DNA of 64,000 nucleotides from Methanothrix sp. (GTDB taxonomy: Archaea; Halobacteriota; Methanosarcinia; Methanotrichales; Methanotrichaceae), in the NCBI GenBank assembly GCA_026394555.1, contig JAPKXZ010000075.1:107080-171079 (forward strand). The letters are read 5' to 3'. How positions within the stretch are numbered: the first letter of the stretch is position 1; each line of letters begins with the position of its first letter. The position numbers were made by a program, and so were the translations under genes. The notes beneath the pieces were generated by a model. It made no database searches, was not told where the DNA came from, and saw nothing but the letters and a program-made list of their open reading frames with translations. Shown here in pieces: positions 17,442-25,369 of this stretch.

Positions 17442-18908
17442 TTATGGACAATTGTATTTGTTGATCTTGTTTATGTTCCAGTCGAAAAGGTGCTCTGTTG
17501 CATCCTGTGGTGGTACAACATCTGGCGTGGTCAAATGATATTGGTTTTGCCCGGCCACCACCTCGAGATTTAACAAAGCACCAAAAACCTGCTTGAGGAT
17601 ATGTTCATTGCTATCTGCGAAGGAAAATGGAGAGTGCATGATGGATTTGGAGTGGATGCAGACGCCGTCAAAACGATGCAGTGTGCCTTCGCACTCTATG
17701 GCATCTATGACGCCAGGCAGAACCACATCTGCGAGCAGAGTCATGGGGCCAGGGATGACATCAATGCAAACTGTAGGGATTTCGGCTAGATATTCGGCAC
17801 AGGCAGCTGGCAGATGAGCGTCTAGATTGGATGAGACAAGCAGGGCTGCATCTATATCTCTCTCTCTCAGAAGATTTACGGTCGTATATTCGCCGGGATT
17901 GTAGCGCGGGTACCCCCTGGAAAAATCCAGGCCGAATGGAAAGCCGTAGAGGGCGGATGCGATCTGGTTGAAGCCACATGTGTTGCTATTGTCACTCAAT
18001 GGGCCTATGACGAACTTGGTGAATTCGTTCAGCTCCGCGGCCAAGTGGAGGGCCAGCTCAACATTGCGATGCATTCCATTGGATGATGCAATCCCCGATC
18101 CAAGATAAATGACACCGCAATTGCAGCTCTTCATAATCTCCAGAATCTCATTCATCTGGTCGATAGAGATGCCGGTGACCTTCTCCACGGAAGGATGGGG
18201 CGATCTGCCATGCAAGAGGGTGAGCAGGGCGGAGAGAAGCTCATAATCAGTGCCTGCATTGAGCTGAATATGAAAATCGGACATATCCGCAGTGATTGAT
18301 CGCCTGGGATCTACGGTGATGATTGTCCGGTCGGACCGGCCTCTTCTTGTCCAGTAGCCTCTGGGATAGATAGCATAAAGGGACATGTGCCTGGGCATGG
18401 ATTCCAGAGGATTTGCGCCCCAATAGACGGCCAAATCAGACCGGATCTTGCTTAAGCCTGCAGTTGCGCCCACCTGCCCCGCCTCCTGGACACCCATAAC
18501 GGTGGGGCCGTTGCCGACCGATGTGCTGGAGTCTACCACACCTCCCAGATACTCCCCCAATAAAAGCCCGACCTGCATGGCTTCGCAGGTGATATCGCTG
18601 CCCAAAAAGATCAAAGGGCGCCTGGCAATTGCGAGAATGCGGCCTGCCTTCTCCGGGGCTTCGTCCCAGGAGGCTTTCCTGAACTTGTCGCGATCCTGAT
18701 GATCTCTTATCAAAGGTACTCGAATCCGTCGGTCGCTGGTCGCCTGCAGGAATTTGGCGTGCCCCATCTTGCAGGCATTCTTTATTATTAGATCAGGTTG
18801 ATCTTCATTTCCTTTTTCTTTTGCATTCCCATTTCCGATGAAATCTATCTGGATATCATCGCAGCATGCACCGCAGCCCGGACAGATCACATTCCTGATG
18901 GTCATCAT
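17442..18908 (-). CDS. Formylmethanofuran dehydrogenase subunit B paralogue lacking the metal-ligand Cys
   Basis: 488 aa from ATG 18908, which gives the usual N-terminus (MTIRNVICPGCGACCDDI) with the [4Fe-4S] cysteines. The body is FwdB/FmdB-like molybdopterin enzyme (LAVYWGANPLESMPRHMS, TIITVDPRRSITADM, VVLPGVIDAIECEGT). Where FwdB proteins have S-V-C-H-G-P, with Cys ligating Mo/W, this protein has SVGNGPT: Gly132 and Asn replace Cys-His. No fwdA, C or D neighbours exist. It is followed by npdG and tfx. Probably not a normal CO2-reducing subunit. The C-terminal tail shares sequence with an inverted repeat at 11.3 kb. Confidence 0.85.
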   Translation of the reverse strand: MMTIRNVICPGCGACCDDIQIDFIGNGNAKEKGNEDQPDLIIKNACKMGHAKFLQATSDRRIRVPLIRDHQDRDKFRKASWDEAPEKAGRILAIARRPLIFLGSDITCEAMQVGLLLGEYLGGVVDSSTSVGNGPTVMGVQEAGQVGATAGLSKIRSDLAVYWGANPLESMPRHMSLYAIYPRGYWTRRGRSDRTIITVDPRRSITADMSDFHIQLNAGTDYELLSALLTLLHGRSPHPSVEKVTGISIDQMNEILEIMKSCNCGVIYLGSGIASSNGMHRNVELALHLAAELNEFTKFVIGPLSDNSNTCGFNQIASALYGFPFGLDFSRGYPRYNPGEYTTVNLLRERDIDAALLVSSNLDAHLPAACAEYLAEIPTVCIDVIPGPMTLLADVVLPGVIDAIECEGTLHRFDGVCIHSKSIMHSPFSFADSNEHILKQVFGALLNLEVVAGQNQYHLTTPDVVPPQDATEHLFDWNINKINKYNCP

Positions 18909-18936
18909 TCTCTCGCAAAAATAATGGACCCGTGGA

Positions 18937-19065
18937 TCAAATCCCGCTCTTGGCGAGCATATTTCGTCGGGCTTTGTTGATGGCATCGACGTTGACTCCA
19001 TCTGCCGCTTCCCGGAAGCCTATCTCTTTGATGATTTGCTTTTGACTCGGCGGCCCCTTCTGCAA
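18937..19065 (-). CDS. Possible small protein (42 aa) leading the fwdB-like operon
   Basis: A TTG-started frame (LQKGPPSQKQIIKEIGF and NVDAINKARRNMLAKSGI) looks like a genuine small helical protein and ends 28 bases before the FwdB-like start. The ribosome-binding site CAGGAG instead serves an ATG at 19074 in a different frame, so a one-base frameshift may have separated start from body. The original start is uncertain and the gene may be decayed. Confidence 0.35.
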   Translation of the reverse strand: MQKGPPSQKQIIKEIGFREAADGVNVDAINKARRNMLAKSGI

Positions 19066-19115
19066 TTCTTTCCATGCTAGTAACTCCTGTCAGTTCAGTC
19101 AGTACCATAACGGGG

Positions 19116-19168
19116 TTTAAAAATGTTTCCATTTACGCTTACTTTAGATTAATATGTTAACGTAAATG
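19116..19168 (-). promoter_or_regulatory. Promoter with adjacent inverted repeat before the fwdB-like/npdG/tfx unit
   Basis: On the minus strand TTTTTAAACC (19116-19125) is a TATA candidate. Immediately upstream, CATTTACG (19130-19137) and CGTAAATG (19161-19168) are exact inverted repeats 23 bases apart with further partial symmetry. This is a plausible operator, perhaps for the Tfx protein encoded at the end of the unit. Confidence 0.45.
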
Positions 19169-19324
19169 GTTGACAAAGGAGAGACAAAAACAAAAAATTC
19201 ATAGCTGCAAAGACTTTGCCCCTCTCTCTCGCAAATATCAATTCAGGTCTTATGGCAGCAAGTCCGAAGCCAGAGCAACCTTCTAATACCATTAATCACC
19301 ACCAATGCCCGGCACGGTTGGAAC

Positions 19325-22075
19325 ATGTTGGAAATTAAACTGACCATCGATGATCGAGTGGTTGTGGTTCCCGAGGGAGCTACCGTTCTCGATGCAGCTC
19401 GCAAGGCCGGCTCTTATGTGCCGGCGCTTTGCGACCATCCGGACTTGAAGCCCATCGGCTCCTGCAAGCTGTGCATTGTCTCAGTAAAAGGCCTGGATTA
19501 CTATCCTACCGCCTGCAATACCCCGGCGGAAGAAGGGATGGTGGTGCATACCAAGACAGAGGAACTACAGGAGATGAGAAGAAGTACCCTGGAGATGCTA
19601 TTGGCCCTCACCAATCATCCCACCAGTTGCCTCTTCTGCGAAAGGAAAAATGAATGCGGCGACCTGCGCGAGTGCATGAGAAAGTTCCCGGTGACCGTGG
19701 GCTGCAAGTACTGCCCCAAGAACGGGGAATGCGAGCTGCAACAGGCAGTGCAATTTGTGGGGCTTGAAAATATCAGATATGAGATCTCTTTTAAGAATAG
19801 ACCCATTTTAAGAGAGCCCTTCTTTGACCGCAATTACAATCTCTGCATTCTGTGCGGCCGCTGCCTGCGTGCCTGCCAGGAGGTGCGCGGCGAAGGCGTC
19901 CTCACCAGCAATCCCGATTTTCACCGCTTGCACTGGATAGGCCCCGAATCGTTGCAGGAATCGGACTGCAAGTTCTGCGGCACATGTGTCGATATCTGCC
20001 CCACCGGCGCCCTCTTCGCCCGCTCTGAGAAATGGCAGAGGGCGGAGAGGAGCACGGACACGGTTTGCCCCTACTGCGGCGTAGGCTGCCGGATAGAGGT
20101 AGGCGTCCTGGACAACCGGATAGTGAGGGTGCGGGGCAAACGCGACTGCCTGCCCAACAACGGCCAGCTCTGCGTTAAGGGCCGCTTTGGTCTCGGCTTC
20201 GTGGAGAGCCCGGAGCGGCTCACTGTGCCTCTCATCAGGAAAAACGGCAAACTGGTGCCGGCAACCTGGGAGGAGGCCCTCAGTTTGGTGGCGGGAAAAT
20301 TGAATGGCTACAAAGGCGATTGCTTTGCCTTCCTCTCCTCGGCCAAGTGCAGCAATGAGGAGAACTATCTGGCCCAGAAGTTTGCCCGGCTGGTTATGCA
20401 GACCAACAACGTAGATCACTGTGCAAGGCTCTGCCATGCCTCGACCGTCTCCGCCCTGGCCCTGGCTTTCGGCAGCGGAGCCATGACCAACTCCATTGCT
20501 GAGTTAGCAGACGCTGGATGCATCTTCATCATCGGTTCGAACACCAGCGAGCAGCATCCCGTCATCGCCCTCAAGATCAAAGAGGCGAAAAGGAAGGGGG
20601 CCAGGATCATCGTGGCCAATCCCCGCTGGATCGACCTGTGCAAGATCGCCGACGTCTGGCTGCGCCAGACCCCGGGAACGGATGTGCCCCTCGTTCTGGA
20701 GATGTGCCGCATAATCCTGGAAGAGAAGCTAATGGATGAGAACTTCATCTCGGAACGGACGGAGGGCTTCCCAGAGTTCAAAGCCTCTCTCTTGAAGTTG
20801 TCCCCATCTGATGCGGCACGCATTACCGGTGTCAATTTCGAGCTGATCCGAGATGCTGCCCGGCTCTATGCCAGGGGGAATCCTTCCTCCATAATCTATT
20901 CCATGGGCATCACTCAGCACTCTCATGGTGTGGATAACATCTTCACCCTGGCCAATCTGGCCATGATGACCGGCAACCTTGGAAAGCCCTCCTCTGGCAT
21001 CAATCCCCTGCGTGGCCAGAACAATGTGCAGGGCTCCTGCGATATGGGTGCCTTGCCCAATCTCCTGCCAGCCTACCAGGCGGTGACCAATCCCGATCTG
21101 CGAAAGAAGTTCGAGCTGGCCTGGGGGGCGGCTTTGCCGGAAAAGCCGGGCCAAACGTTGGTCGAGTTGATGAATGCCGCAAAGGAAGGCAAGATCCGGG
21201 CCATGTACATCATGGGAGAAAATCCGGTCGTCAGCGATCCGGACTGTAGCCATGTGGTAGAGGCCTTGAAGGCCCTGGAGTTTCTGGTGGTGCAGGACAT
21301 CTTCCTCTCCGAAACGGCGGCATTGGCAGACGTGGTCCTGCCGGCAACCACCAGCCTGGAGAAGGACGGAACCTTTACCAATACGGAGCGGCGGGTGCAG
21401 AGGATCAGGAAGACGCTGCCGTCTGCGGGCGAATCAATGCCCGACTGGATGATACTGGACGCTCTGGCGGCCCGCATGGGCTTTAAGGACCAGTTTAGCT
21501 ATGATCATCCTTCCGAGATCATGTCTGAGGTAGCCAAGCTCGCTCCCAGCTACGGTGGTATAAGCTACGAGCGGCTGGAGGACGAGGGCTTGCAGTGGCC
21601 CTGCCCCAACTTGGGGCATCCGGGAACTCAGTACCTCCATAAAGGCCAGTTCACGAGGGGCCTTGGCAAGTTCAATGTGGTCGATTACCGGCCTTCCATG
21701 GAGCTGCCTGATGAGGAATATCCCTTCATCCTAACCACGGGCAGAGTTCTCTGTCAGTATCATACCGGAACCATGACGAGGAAAGTGGGCGATCTCAACC
21801 TTTTGCGGGGTGAGGAGCTGGTGGAGATGAATCCGGAAGACGCCCTCACTTTGGGTATTGTTGATGGCGAGCTGATCGAGGTAACCTCCCGCCGGGGAGC
21901 CGTTCGGGCCAAGGCCAGCACCACGGAAAAGTCGCCCGTAGGGGTGGTCTTTATGACCTTCCATTTCTCCGAGACGCCTACCAACGTCCTTACCAATCCG
22001 GCCCTGGACCCCGTGGCCAAGATCCCGGAGCTAAAGGTCTGTGCCGTGAAGCTGAACAAGATTAGAGGAGGCTAG
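19325..22075 (+). CDS. FdhA-like molybdopterin oxidoreductase with NuoG-type N-terminus (copy 2)
   Basis: 916 aa with the same domain order as copy 1: [2Fe-2S], NuoG-type Fe-S, two ferredoxin clusters, CPYCGVGCRIEV, and the Mo/W domain with active-site CARLCHAST (Cys370). The first ~235 residues and ~55 bases of upstream DNA are nearly identical to copy 1, whereas the catalytic half is clearly more diverged. It is followed two bases later by an NfnA-like reductase gene with a strong AGGAGG site, so here the enzyme has an obvious electron-transfer partner. Formate dehydrogenase is the best guess; another oxo-transfer substrate is possible. Confidence 0.9.
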   Translation: MLEIKLTIDDRVVVVPEGATVLDAARKAGSYVPALCDHPDLKPIGSCKLCIVSVKGLDYYPTACNTPAEEGMVVHTKTEELQEMRRSTLEMLLALTNHPTSCLFCERKNECGDLRECMRKFPVTVGCKYCPKNGECELQQAVQFVGLENIRYEISFKNRPILREPFFDRNYNLCILCGRCLRACQEVRGEGVLTSNPDFHRLHWIGPESLQESDCKFCGTCVDICPTGALFARSEKWQRAERSTDTVCPYCGVGCRIEVGVLDNRIVRVRGKRDCLPNNGQLCVKGRFGLGFVESPERLTVPLIRKNGKLVPATWEEALSLVAGKLNGYKGDCFAFLSSAKCSNEENYLAQKFARLVMQTNNVDHCARLCHASTVSALALAFGSGAMTNSIAELADAGCIFIIGSNTSEQHPVIALKIKEAKRKGARIIVANPRWIDLCKIADVWLRQTPGTDVPLVLEMCRIILEEKLMDENFISERTEGFPEFKASLLKLSPSDAARITGVNFELIRDAARLYARGNPSSIIYSMGITQHSHGVDNIFTLANLAMMTGNLGKPSSGINPLRGQNNVQGSCDMGALPNLLPAYQAVTNPDLRKKFELAWGAALPEKPGQTLVELMNAAKEGKIRAMYIMGENPVVSDPDCSHVVEALKALEFLVVQDIFLSETAALADVVLPATTSLEKDGTFTNTERRVQRIRKTLPSAGESMPDWMILDALAARMGFKDQFSYDHPSEIMSEVAKLAPSYGGISYERLEDEGLQWPCPNLGHPGTQYLHKGQFTRGLGKFNVVDYRPSMELPDEEYPFILTTGRVLCQYHTGTMTRKVGDLNLLRGEELVEMNPEDALTLGIVDGELIEVTSRRGAVRAKASTTEKSPVGVVFMTFHFSETPTNVLTNPALDPVAKIPELKVCAVKLNKIRGG

Positions 22076-22077
22076 AG

Positions 22078-23010
22078 ATGTACGAGATCATAACCAAGGA
22101 GACCGTAGCTCCCAATATCATTTACATGAAGTTCAAAGCTCCCAAGATTGCCCTGACGGCGAAGCCGGGTCAGTTTGTGATCATAAGGGTGGACGAGAAA
22201 GGGGAGAGGATCCCCATGGGCCTGGCCGGCTGGGACGAAAAAGAGGGCACCGTGGACATTGTCTTCTACGTTCTGGGCACCAGCACCGCCAAGCTGTCCG
22301 CCATGAAAGAAGGCGAATGCGTTACCAACATTGCCGGCCCCCTGGGTGCGCCCACAGAGATTGAGAACTTCGGCAGGGTTATCTGCGCCTGCGGATGCTT
22401 TGGCGCCGGACCTACTCTGCCGCTCATAAAGGCTCTCAAGGAGAAGGGCAACTATGTGATCACCGTCGTGGAAGGCCGCGGTCCGGACTTCATCTTCTGG
22501 GTAGATAAGCTCAAGGAACACAGCGACGAGGTTCATGTGGTAACAGGCTGCGGCAAGACTGCCTGGGCCAATGACTTCATCGAGCAGGAGCTGGCGTCGG
22601 GAAAGAAGATAGACAGGATCTTTGCCCACGGCTGTCCCTTTATGATGAAGGTCTCTTCAGACGCCTCCCGGGCCGCCGGAGTGGAGACGATGGTCAGCCT
22701 CACACCCCTCATGGTGGACGGCACAGGCATGTGTGGCGCCTGCCGGGTGGAAATAGATGGCAAGACCAAGTTCGCCTGTGTGGACGGCCCGGATTTTGCG
22801 GGACACGCCGTCAACTGGGACGGACTGGTCCTAAGGCTGCGCCAGCTTATTCCAGAAGAGGATAAATCATTCAATATCTGGGAGAGAGACAACTGGCATA
22901 AATTGATGGACAGCAAGCCCAAGAAGAGCTTCAATCCGGCTAAAAGAAATCTTATCGCCCAACATGAGGGCCATGAAGGTCACGAAGTGTGTGGTTCTGG
23001 GGGAGACTGA
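22078..23010 (+). CDS. NfnA-like ferredoxin-NAD(P) reductase subunit (FAD/NAD-binding)
   Basis: 310 aa. Residues 1-95 are a ferredoxin-reductase-type FAD-binding barrel (KPGQFVIIRVDEKGERIPM). Residues ~100-220 are the NAD(P)-binding half (CACGCFGAGPTLPLIKALK). MVDGTGMCGACRVEIDGKTK with FACVDGPDF is the [2Fe-2S] site characteristic of NfnA/SudB. Its usual partner, a GltA/NfnB homologue, is encoded 9 kb away at 11757. It starts two bases after fdhA copy 2. The last ~20 residues (IAQHEGHEGHEVCGSGGD) are a low-complexity extension that looks like a translated simple repeat. Confidence 0.87.
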   Translation: MYEIITKETVAPNIIYMKFKAPKIALTAKPGQFVIIRVDEKGERIPMGLAGWDEKEGTVDIVFYVLGTSTAKLSAMKEGECVTNIAGPLGAPTEIENFGRVICACGCFGAGPTLPLIKALKEKGNYVITVVEGRGPDFIFWVDKLKEHSDEVHVVTGCGKTAWANDFIEQELASGKKIDRIFAHGCPFMMKVSSDASRAAGVETMVSLTPLMVDGTGMCGACRVEIDGKTKFACVDGPDFAGHAVNWDGLVLRLRQLIPEEDKSFNIWERDNWHKLMDSKPKKSFNPAKRNLIAQHEGHEGHEVCGSGGD

Positions 23011-23044
23011 TTCCTCTGGGGCTTCACTCATCAATTCCAGTTAA

Positions 23045-23052
23045 TTTTTTTT
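23045..23052 (+). terminator. Oligo-T terminator after NfnA-like gene
   Basis: A run of eight T followed by TTTTTC 35-55 bases after the stop codon, as expected for archaeal intrinsic termination without a required hairpin. Confidence 0.45.
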
Positions 23053-23055
23053 GTC

Positions 23056-23573
23056 TTAATTTTTCTTGCTCGTTCCGATTTGCCTGCAGCAAACGGCTTG
23101 ATCGTGCTTCATGAACTCATCGCGGTTGAGCTGAAAGTAGTGAAAACATCTATTTCCAATGGGCAGAACCCGCAGTTCTTCCTGTTTCACTCCTCTTGAA
23201 ATGGGATGCATGCCTTTTCGCCCTCGTTGCTGCTAACTTATAGTTAAGTCGCGATGAATAAGCCGTGCCTGCAGATATCTCGGTAATGGTGAGTCCGCAG
23301 CAGTTTCTTAACCAAAGGACTGAACTAAGGTGATTTACCGCTATTGCTATCAGTCATCGCGACGGCAGACGATATTGGTTTTTATGCCAGCACAAGATGA
23401 GCTTTAAACCATTGGTGCTCTTTCTTTTGACCATGCTTTACGACATTGCGTGCATGGATTGTGTTTGTACGAAATCCAGTGGAATCTACTGAGAATCGTT
23501 CTCGATTTCCAGATAGAAAAATGATTTTGCACGAAAACCTTTTTACATTGAGCAAACATAGTTGAAATTGCAA
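23056..23573 (-). pseudogene. Decayed DDE transposase (IS remnant)
   Basis: Read on the minus strand across several frames, the segment spells recognisable transposase pieces. They are FSVDSTGFRTNTIHARNVVK and EHQWFKAHLVLA (DDE domain, first Asp), then GIKTNIVC, then LTITEISAGTAYSSRLNYKL (second Asp region), then YHYFQLNRDEFMKH before the usual C-terminal Glu region. At least three frameshifts and internal stops separate them, and the N-terminus is missing. Terminal inverted repeats are not evident. It abuts the AT-rich gene cluster at 23588, consistent with insertion by a mobile element. Confidence 0.75.
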
Positions 23574-23587
23574 AAGGAAATAGGACT

Positions 23588-24349
23588 ATGCAATATAGTA
23601 ATAATTATCTAAAAAATGTAATATTTAGGATTGACTTTGCACAGCCGTTGGGCCAAGGGAAGAAACAAATCGAAGATTTCCACAATTTTGTAAAAGAAGC
23701 ATTCCCTAAGAAAGAGAGCATAAAACGCACCGTTCTGCATGCGCAGGTAGTTGCTAAGAAAGACCACAATAAAGTATCACAGTCAACGGAGAATTTAACT
23801 GATTATAAATTTTCAGATGAAACTCAAACAAGAATTCTAATGCTAGAGCCGAAATCAAATATTAATATATTATTTAATACATATAAAAACTCAAAAGAAT
23901 TGAAAAATATAATATGTTTAGTGATTGACGCGATATCCAAAATATATGGAGAGATTGAAATTAAGAGAACAGGACTTAGATACATCAATGATATCGTTCT
24001 ACCCGAAGGAAATACATTCGATTGGACTGCATTCATAAATCGTTCTCTGATATCTTGTCTGGATTTTGTGCATGAAAAGGAAAATCTATCAAGGGCCATG
24101 GGCATTATTGAGCTAAATCGAGAAAATCATAAAGTGCTTTTCCAATTCGGTATGTATAATCCAGATTATCCTAATTCAATCGCCCAAAAGGTATTCGTTT
24201 TGGATTACGATTGTTATACAACTGAAGAATTAAAAACGTCAGATATAATAGGAATGGTGGATACGCTTCAGAAAGATGAAGAAGAGCTGTTTGAACGCTC
24301 CATTGAGAATGGATTGAGAGAGAAAATGGTTGTGGTAGCTGATGAGTGA
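23588..24349 (+). CDS. TIGR04255 family protein
   Basis: 253 aa. The opening YLKNVIFRIDFAQPL, the middle RTGLRYINDIVLP and the long C-terminal acidic helix match the TIGR04255 family, whose molecular role is unknown. The gene is markedly AT-rich relative to flanking methanogen genes and lies directly after a transposase remnant, so recent transfer is likely. Its end overlaps the start of the next small gene, and a third unknown gene overlaps that, forming a three-gene coupled unit. Confidence 0.75.
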   Translation: MQYSNNYLKNVIFRIDFAQPLGQGKKQIEDFHNFVKEAFPKKESIKRTVLHAQVVAKKDHNKVSQSTENLTDYKFSDETQTRILMLEPKSNINILFNTYKNSKELKNIICLVIDAISKIYGEIEIKRTGLRYINDIVLPEGNTFDWTAFINRSLISCLDFVHEKENLSRAMGIIELNRENHKVLFQFGMYNPDYPNSIAQKVFVLDYDCYTTEELKTSDIIGMVDTLQKDEEELFERSIENGLREKMVVVADE

Positions 24350-24572
24350 AGGAACCGAATATTTTAAAAAATCCGAAACTTCTGCCCCATCAATATTGTT
24401 TGATTGCGAACCGCCTTTGCCAACATCAGCACGGCCAAGTACTATAGAAATTAAGGGAGGCCCTTCATCTCTAGACACTTTAATTAATCAAGATCTAATA
24501 AATGTAAAAGATTATCGCAAGAATAAGGCAACAAAAAGGGTAATTGCTCATGTGCCTTTTAAGCCAGATTAA
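24342..24572 (+). CDS. Hypothetical protein (76 aa), middle gene of AT-rich cluster
   Basis: Starts at ATG within the last codons of the TIGR04255 gene (8-base overlap) and overlaps the following gene by ~23 bases. Proline/serine-rich N-terminal half (LFDCEPPLPTSARPS), basic C-terminus (YRKNKATKRVIAHVPF). No recognised domain. The dense overlaps suggest co-translation with both neighbours. Confidence 0.6.
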   Translation: MSEGTEYFKKSETSAPSILFDCEPPLPTSARPSTIEIKGGPSSLDTLINQDLINVKDYRKNKATKRVIAHVPFKPD

Positions 24573-25137
24573 TACTTACTATCGCAAGCATAATGCAGGT
24601 CGAATCGTACAAGGTGATATACTTAGGGAGGTCAAATTCACTGATTGGGATTGGGACATCAAGAACAGTAATATTGAAATTTATGAAAAAGTTTTACCTT
24701 ACCTTGTAATCATAACTCAAGATTGTGATTTAGATCAAGATTTTAAATACAGAACAACGACCACGAAAAATAATGACAAGCTTCTTCAATCAATTTTGGT
24801 CTGCCCCGCATACGGGTGGGAGGATTTTATAAAAGGCGACCATTTAATAGATTTTGATTTAAAGATGGAATCTATAAACTCAAATCAGAGAAACCTTATC
24901 AAACATCAGCAAGTTCCGAGATATCACTATTTGGAAACTGATTCAGAAAATCAAACGCCTGCTTTAGTTATAGATTTTAAACATTATTATACGTTTCCTG
25001 TTGAATTTTTACGATATATATATAAAAAACATTACGTATCCTCCATGAATGAGCTATTTAGAGAATCGCTTAGTCAAAGATTTTCCTTTTACTTGAGTCG
25101 AATCGGCTTACCAGAGATTAGAAAAATGAGTGAATAG
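24550..25137 (+). CDS. Hypothetical protein (195 aa), third gene of AT-rich cluster
   Basis: ATG at 24550 is chosen over TTG 24544. Lysine/asparagine/tyrosine-rich, as expected from the AT-rich codon use. Features seen: GRIVQGDILREV near the N-terminus, YLVIITQDCDLDQDF around residue 60 (a QDCD core, also seen as SQTCD in other uncharacterised proteins), and an aromatic C-terminal half. No catalytic family assigned. The QDCDLD acidic/cysteine motif is a candidate active or metal site. Confidence 0.65.
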   Translation: MCLLSQINTYYRKHNAGRIVQGDILREVKFTDWDWDIKNSNIEIYEKVLPYLVIITQDCDLDQDFKYRTTTTKNNDKLLQSILVCPAYGWEDFIKGDHLIDFDLKMESINSNQRNLIKHQQVPRYHYLETDSENQTPALVIDFKHYYTFPVEFLRYIYKKHYVSSMNELFRESLSQRFSFYLSRIGLPEIRKMSE

Positions 25138-25218
25138 CTCCAGCTAAATTATCTTTGCTTGTATAATATAATATGTAAAAGCATCCTCATATATATCAAA
25201 GGCCACGAGATCGGAACA

Positions 25219-25271
25219 GACTCTATTTGCAGATGCACGACTTTAGTTGCAGAACCGACTTTACGTGCAAA
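25219..25271 (+). promoter_or_regulatory. Three direct repeats upstream of the FNT gene
   Basis: GACTCTATTTGCAGA (25219-25233), GACTTTAGTTGCAGA (25239-25253) and GACTTTACGTGCAAA (25257-25271) are direct repeats with 20- and 18-base periods, about two helical turns. They lie 100-150 bases before the channel gene ATG and look like iterated binding sites for a regulator. Confidence 0.5.
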
Positions 25272-25369
25272 GCCGCTGCAACCGCAAGCTTTTTACATCA
25301 CATGTAGGCAAGCAGTGGCCGTCCTACGAGCGATCCGCATGCAAGGTCGCTTCGTCGTGGAGGGAGAAT

